A DNA stretch of 64,000 nucleotides from SCGC-AAA076-P13 sp963926355 (GTDB lineage Bacteria; Pseudomonadota; Gammaproteobacteria; Magnimaribacterales; D2472), in the NCBI GenBank assembly GCA_963926355.1, contig CAWUWW010000004.1, forward strand, positions 1 to 64,000, given 5' to 3'. The position numbers and the translations under genes were made by a program. The notes beneath the pieces were generated by a model that saw only the letters and a program-made list of their open reading frames with translations, had not been told where the DNA came from and searched no databases. The number at the start of each line of letters is the position of its first letter. Within the stretch, counting starts at the first letter, position 1. Of the stretch, positions 61,563 to 64,000 are shown piece by piece.

Positions 61563-62801
61563 TTATTTAAATTCTGGATAAGCTTCGACGCCTATTTCAG
61601 AAATATCTAATCCAATATCTTGCTCTTCATCTGTTGCTCTTATTGGAGAGACTCTATTGATTACAATAATCGTCACTAAACTAGCAATAAATGTAAATCC
61701 AGCAATAGCAATAACACCAATTAACTGCCACATGAATGAAGCATCAGCATTAGTTAATGGAACGACCATTACACCTAAAATACCAACGATTCCATGAGCA
61801 GAAATAGCACCAACTGGATCATCTAGCTTAAGAGTTCTATCAAAGAATAAGATAGAGAAATAAACTAAAGCACCACCAGCCATACCAATTAGCACTGCGG
61901 CTCCAGCACTTGGAGCACTAGGTCCAGCTGTAATTGCTACTAAACCAGCTATAGCACCATTCATAGCCATTGTTACGTCCATCTTTCCAGTCTTGATTAG
62001 ACTTAAGATTAACGCAGCAACAACACCGCCTGAAGCAGCCATATTAGTATTTAGGAATACCTGACTCACAGCAATTGCTGATGCTTCATTGCTAATAATT
62101 AGCTCAGAACCACCATTAAAACCAAACCAGCCTAACCAAAGAATCCATACACCTAAAGCGGCCATTGGGATGTTTGATCCAGGCATAGGTACTGATATAC
62201 CGTTAGCAGTGTATTTACCTTTTCTAGGTCCAAGAACTAGAACAACTGCTAGGGCAGCAGCTGCACCACATAGATGAACTGTTCCTGATCCAGCATAGTC
62301 AGAGTAACCACCTGAACTTAACCATCCACCGCCCCAATTCCAATATCCTTGGATAGGGTAGATAACAGCTGTTAAAACAACTGCGAATGCAAAGAATGGT
62401 AATAATTTCATTCTTCCAGCTACTGCTCCTGAAACTATAGACATTGCTGTAGCTACAAAAACAACTTGGAAAAAGAAATCAGCCTGTTGTGAGTAATCCA
62501 TTCCATAAGCCATTCCAATTTCATCTAATGGTAACGCTGTAGAAAGTCCAACTGAAGTTCCAAAGGCCGGCAAAATACCGTCAATGATAGTTCCAGCAGG
62601 GTACATAACAACAAAGCCACATACCAAATACATGATACATGCAATTGAATATAGCCCTAAGTTCTTAGTAACAATCTCAGAGACATCCTTTTTTTGAACA
62701 AGTCCTGCTTCAAGCATGGTAAATCCAGCTGCCATAAACATTACTAGCGCGCCAGACATTACTGCGTAAAAAGTATCTAATGCAAAATTAGTTTCTTCCA
62801 T
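61563..62801 (-). CDS. amtB1: Ammonium transporter, signal-less type
   Basis: A 412-aa Amt channel without signal peptide; the first helix is FYAVMSGALVMFMAAGFTMLEAG. Other blocks are GYWNWGGGWLSSGGYSDYAG, TVHLCGAAAALAVVL with the first pore His and ISAHGIVGILGVM with the second. The C-terminal tail (GLDISEIGVEAYPE) fits a GlnK-regulated type. It differs clearly from amtB2, so the two are separate clades rather than recent duplicates. Start has AAGGAG 7 bp upstream and sits 12 bp after glnK. Confidence 0.93.
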   Translation of the reverse strand: MEETNFALDTFYAVMSGALVMFMAAGFTMLEAGLVQKKDVSEIVTKNLGLYSIACIMYLVCGFVVMYPAGTIIDGILPAFGTSVGLSTALPLDEIGMAYGMDYSQQADFFFQVVFVATAMSIVSGAVAGRMKLLPFFAFAVVLTAVIYPIQGYWNWGGGWLSSGGYSDYAGSGTVHLCGAAAALAVVLVLGPRKGKYTANGISVPMPGSNIPMAALGVWILWLGWFGFNGGSELIISNEASAIAVSQVFLNTNMAASGGVVAALILSLIKTGKMDVTMAMNGAIAGLVAITAGPSAPSAGAAVLIGMAGGALVYFSILFFDRTLKLDDPVGAISAHGIVGILGVMVVPLTNADASFMWQLIGVIAIAGFTFIASLVTIIVINRVSPIRATDEEQDIGLDISEIGVEAYPEFK

Positions 62802-62813
62802 TTTTTATTCTCC

Positions 62814-63152
62814 TTATATTGCCTCAGAACCGGTCTCACCAGTTCTGATTCTGATGACGTCGTCAACAGATGTTATAAATATTTTTCCATCACCAATTTT
62901 TCCTGTCTGCGCCGTAACTATAAGAGTTTCAGTGACAAGGGAAACTTGGTCGTCACCAACCAAGATTTCAAGTTTAATTTTTGGTAATGTGTCTACAGAA
63001 TATTCAGATCCTCTGTACATTTCTGTATGTCCTTTTTGTCTTCCATATCCCTTTACTTCTGAGATAGTAAGACCTTCGATACCAGCAGCCACTAAAGCTT
63101 CTCTAACTTCTTGAAGCTTAAATGGCTTGATTATTGCTGTAACAAGTTTCAT
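62814..63152 (-). CDS. glnK: Nitrogen regulatory protein P-II
   Basis: A 112-aa PII protein controlling the ammonium channel. The T-loop carries GRQKGHTEMYRGSEY with the uridylylation site Tyr51, and the ATP/B-loop TAQTGKIGDGKIFI with C-loop IRTGETGSEAI at the end. KPFKLQEVREAL is the usual beginning. It sits between torF and amtB1 in one operon, which identifies it as GlnK rather than GlnB. Confidence 0.95.
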   Translation of the reverse strand: MKLVTAIIKPFKLQEVREALVAAGIEGLTISEVKGYGRQKGHTEMYRGSEYSVDTLPKIKLEILVGDDQVSLVTETLIVTAQTGKIGDGKIFITSVDDVIRIRTGETGSEAI

Positions 63153-63171
63153 TGTTATTTAACAGTGACCT

Positions 63172-63765
63172 TTATAGACTTGCTGATATTGAGAATACAA
63201 GTGCATCTTCATCTGCACCATATCCACCATCAGAAAAGTCTGAATAAGATAAACCACAGTCAAATGAACCACATGTAAATCCATAAGAAATACCGAAGTT
63301 ATCGCCATAATTATCATATTCACCGTATGAAACACCAATAGCTCCAAAAGCATATGAGATTTCTGTATAGTCAGGAGCAGAATCTTGACCTAAAGCAAAT
63401 GTTAGACCTAAGTCTGCATAACTTAAAGCAACTACCACTTCTTCAAAATCTAGACCTGTTGCATTTTCAGGATAGTCAAAAGCTACATACCCTAAATCCA
63501 CACCAATTCCACCAACTTCAAAACCATAACCAAAATAGTAATCTAACTCACTACCTGCTCCGTCATTAAAGTTCACATTTGAACCCCAAATCCCAGCATA
63601 AAATCCGCTCTCATCTTCATAATCAAAACCACCTGACATTGCAGGTCCATCAGTTTGAGTCATTCCTCTCCATATGTAGTCAGAAGCGAAACTTACGTTT
63701 GCACTTACACCAGCGAACGAAGGCAGTGAAATTAAAACACCCAACATTAAAAATAACTTTTTCAT
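63172..63765 (-). CDS. TorF-family putative outer membrane porin (TIGR02001-like)
   Basis: A 197-aa outer membrane beta-barrel. The signal peptide ends SLPSFAGV, and the mature protein starts SANVSFASDYIWRGMTQTDGP, the signature of this family. The sequence is an acidic set of alternating strands ending ALVFSISASL. The family often accompanies glnK-amtB; its exact role is unknown, and an involvement in ammonium or nitrogen compound entry is an inference. It is the first gene after the sigma-54 promoter, with AAAGGAGA before the start. Confidence 0.85.
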   Translation of the reverse strand: MKKLFLMLGVLISLPSFAGVSANVSFASDYIWRGMTQTDGPAMSGGFDYEDESGFYAGIWGSNVNFNDGAGSELDYYFGYGFEVGGIGVDLGYVAFDYPENATGLDFEEVVVALSYADLGLTFALGQDSAPDYTEISYAFGAIGVSYGEYDNYGDNFGISYGFTCGSFDCGLSYSDFSDGGYGADEDALVFSISASL

Positions 63766-63813
63766 TTTTTCTCCTTTTATTTATAAAAATAGATTAAGTT
63801 CACTTATACATAA

Positions 63814-63829
63814 TGCAATTGTCGTGCCA
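63814..63829 (-). promoter_or_regulatory. Sigma-54 promoter of torF-glnK-amtB1
   Basis: On the minus strand TGGCACG-ACAA-TTGCA, a full match to the -24/-12 consensus with GG and GC 10 bp apart. Start site near 63802, 37 bp before the torF ATG. No NtrC dyad is seen upstream in the 70 bp before the divergent gene; a palindrome TATCTATATATATAGATA is present there. Confidence 0.88.
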
Positions 63830-63900
63830 ATTATGATTTTTATGATTATCTATATATATAGATATATAATTTAAGAAATTAAATTTATGGAATTCTAATA

Positions 63901-64000
63901 ATGGACTTAAATAATAATGTTGCTTTGGTTACCGGTGGTGCCTCTGGATTGGGAAGGGGTGCTGTTGAACATTTTGTTAAGAATGGAGCTAAGGTTGCCA
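63901..64000 (+). CDS. Short-chain dehydrogenase/reductase, 3' partial
   Basis: Only the first 33 codons are in the window. MDLNNNVALVTGGASGLGRG carries the Rossmann TGxxxGxG motif of classical SDRs. The form VTGGASGLG is frequent in 3-hydroxyacyl-CoA dehydrogenase type II-like enzymes, but the rest is missing. Divergent from torF. Confidence 0.8.
   Translation, partial: MDLNNNVALVTGGASGLGRGAVEHFVKNGAKVA

Noticed and set aside
62854..63114. 86-codon frame antisense to glnK
   Set aside because: Covers the invariant PII coding sequence on the other strand; an artefact of codon pattern.
1..64000. CRISPR arrays, insertion sequences, prophage or integrated islands
   Set aside because: No regularly spaced repeats, transposase, integrase or phage motif was seen, and base composition looks even across the window; the tRNA-Gly has no visible integrase or duplicated 3' end nearby.

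Overview
This is a 64 kb piece of a gene-dense, AT-rich chromosome. The likely source is a streamlined marine gammaproteobacterium, and the gene content resembles the SAR86 clade. This is an inference from: very short spacers and stop codons shared between facing genes; a sugar catabolic set built on Entner-Doudoroff enzymes and beta-glucan hydrolases; a type II secretion locus; TonB-dependent uptake; PhoB/PhoR; GlnK-AmtB with sigma-54 promoters; and a photolyase-family protein. I see no rRNA, insertion sequence, phage gene or CRISPR array. One tRNA (Gly, UCC anticodon) is present.

Layout. (1) 1-17236: one co-directional run from the PDH E2 subunit (cut by the window edge) through zwf, edd, eda, a sodium-sugar symporter, a GH3 lipoprotein, glucokinase, a large clan GH-Q phosphorylase-like protein, a GH17 lipoprotein, a clan GH-A exported hydrolase and a GPH-type sugar transporter. 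It reads as a single pathway from a beta-1,3-glucan (laminarin-type) polymer to pyruvate and acetyl-CoA. (2) 17.3-25.2 kb: rpmG, a CinA/NMN-adenylyltransferase fusion, an exported alpha/beta hydrolase, a photolyase-like protein, a secreted unknown with a PhoB promoter, a PhoD-like phosphatase, and three related exported proteins of unknown function around the tRNA. (3) 25.3-31.4 kb: prepilin peptidase, a 29-aa membrane ORF, gamma-glutamyltransferase and two divergent acyl-CoA synthetases. (4) 31.4-39.9 kb: phoB-phoR, a regulatory region with several Pho boxes, a 971-aa duplicated lipoprotein and a TonB-dependent receptor. (5) 39.9-49.3 kb: gspC through gspM. (6) 49.3-52.3 kb: ppx, ppk2 and a Pho-box-driven PiT phosphate permease. 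(7) 52.3-60.1 kb: TetR, porin, a small ribbon-helix-helix-like ORF, epoxide hydrolase, DedA, HIT, UMF1-type MFS, GDPD and acyltransferase genes. (8) 60.1-63.9 kb: amtB2, amtB1, glnK and a TorF-type outer membrane protein, with two sigma-54 promoters and an NtrC-like site. (9) The start of an SDR gene at the right edge.

Three nutrient circuits dominate. Carbon comes from beta-glucan degradation feeding Entner-Doudoroff and PDH. Phosphorus runs through PhoBR, with 7-4-7 direct-repeat Pho boxes found at least at 21140, 33949, 34131 and 51023, tying together a secreted unknown, the duplicated lipoprotein/TonB receptor pair and the phosphate permease beside polyphosphate enzymes. Nitrogen is represented by sigma-54-controlled ammonium uptake. 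The best candidate for an undescribed system is the Pho-box-flanked pair of duplicated lipoprotein (34265-37180) and TonB receptor (37218-39845), with the Pho-box-driven 145-aa exported protein at 21215 second. All functional calls are from reading the sequence; no database search was run.
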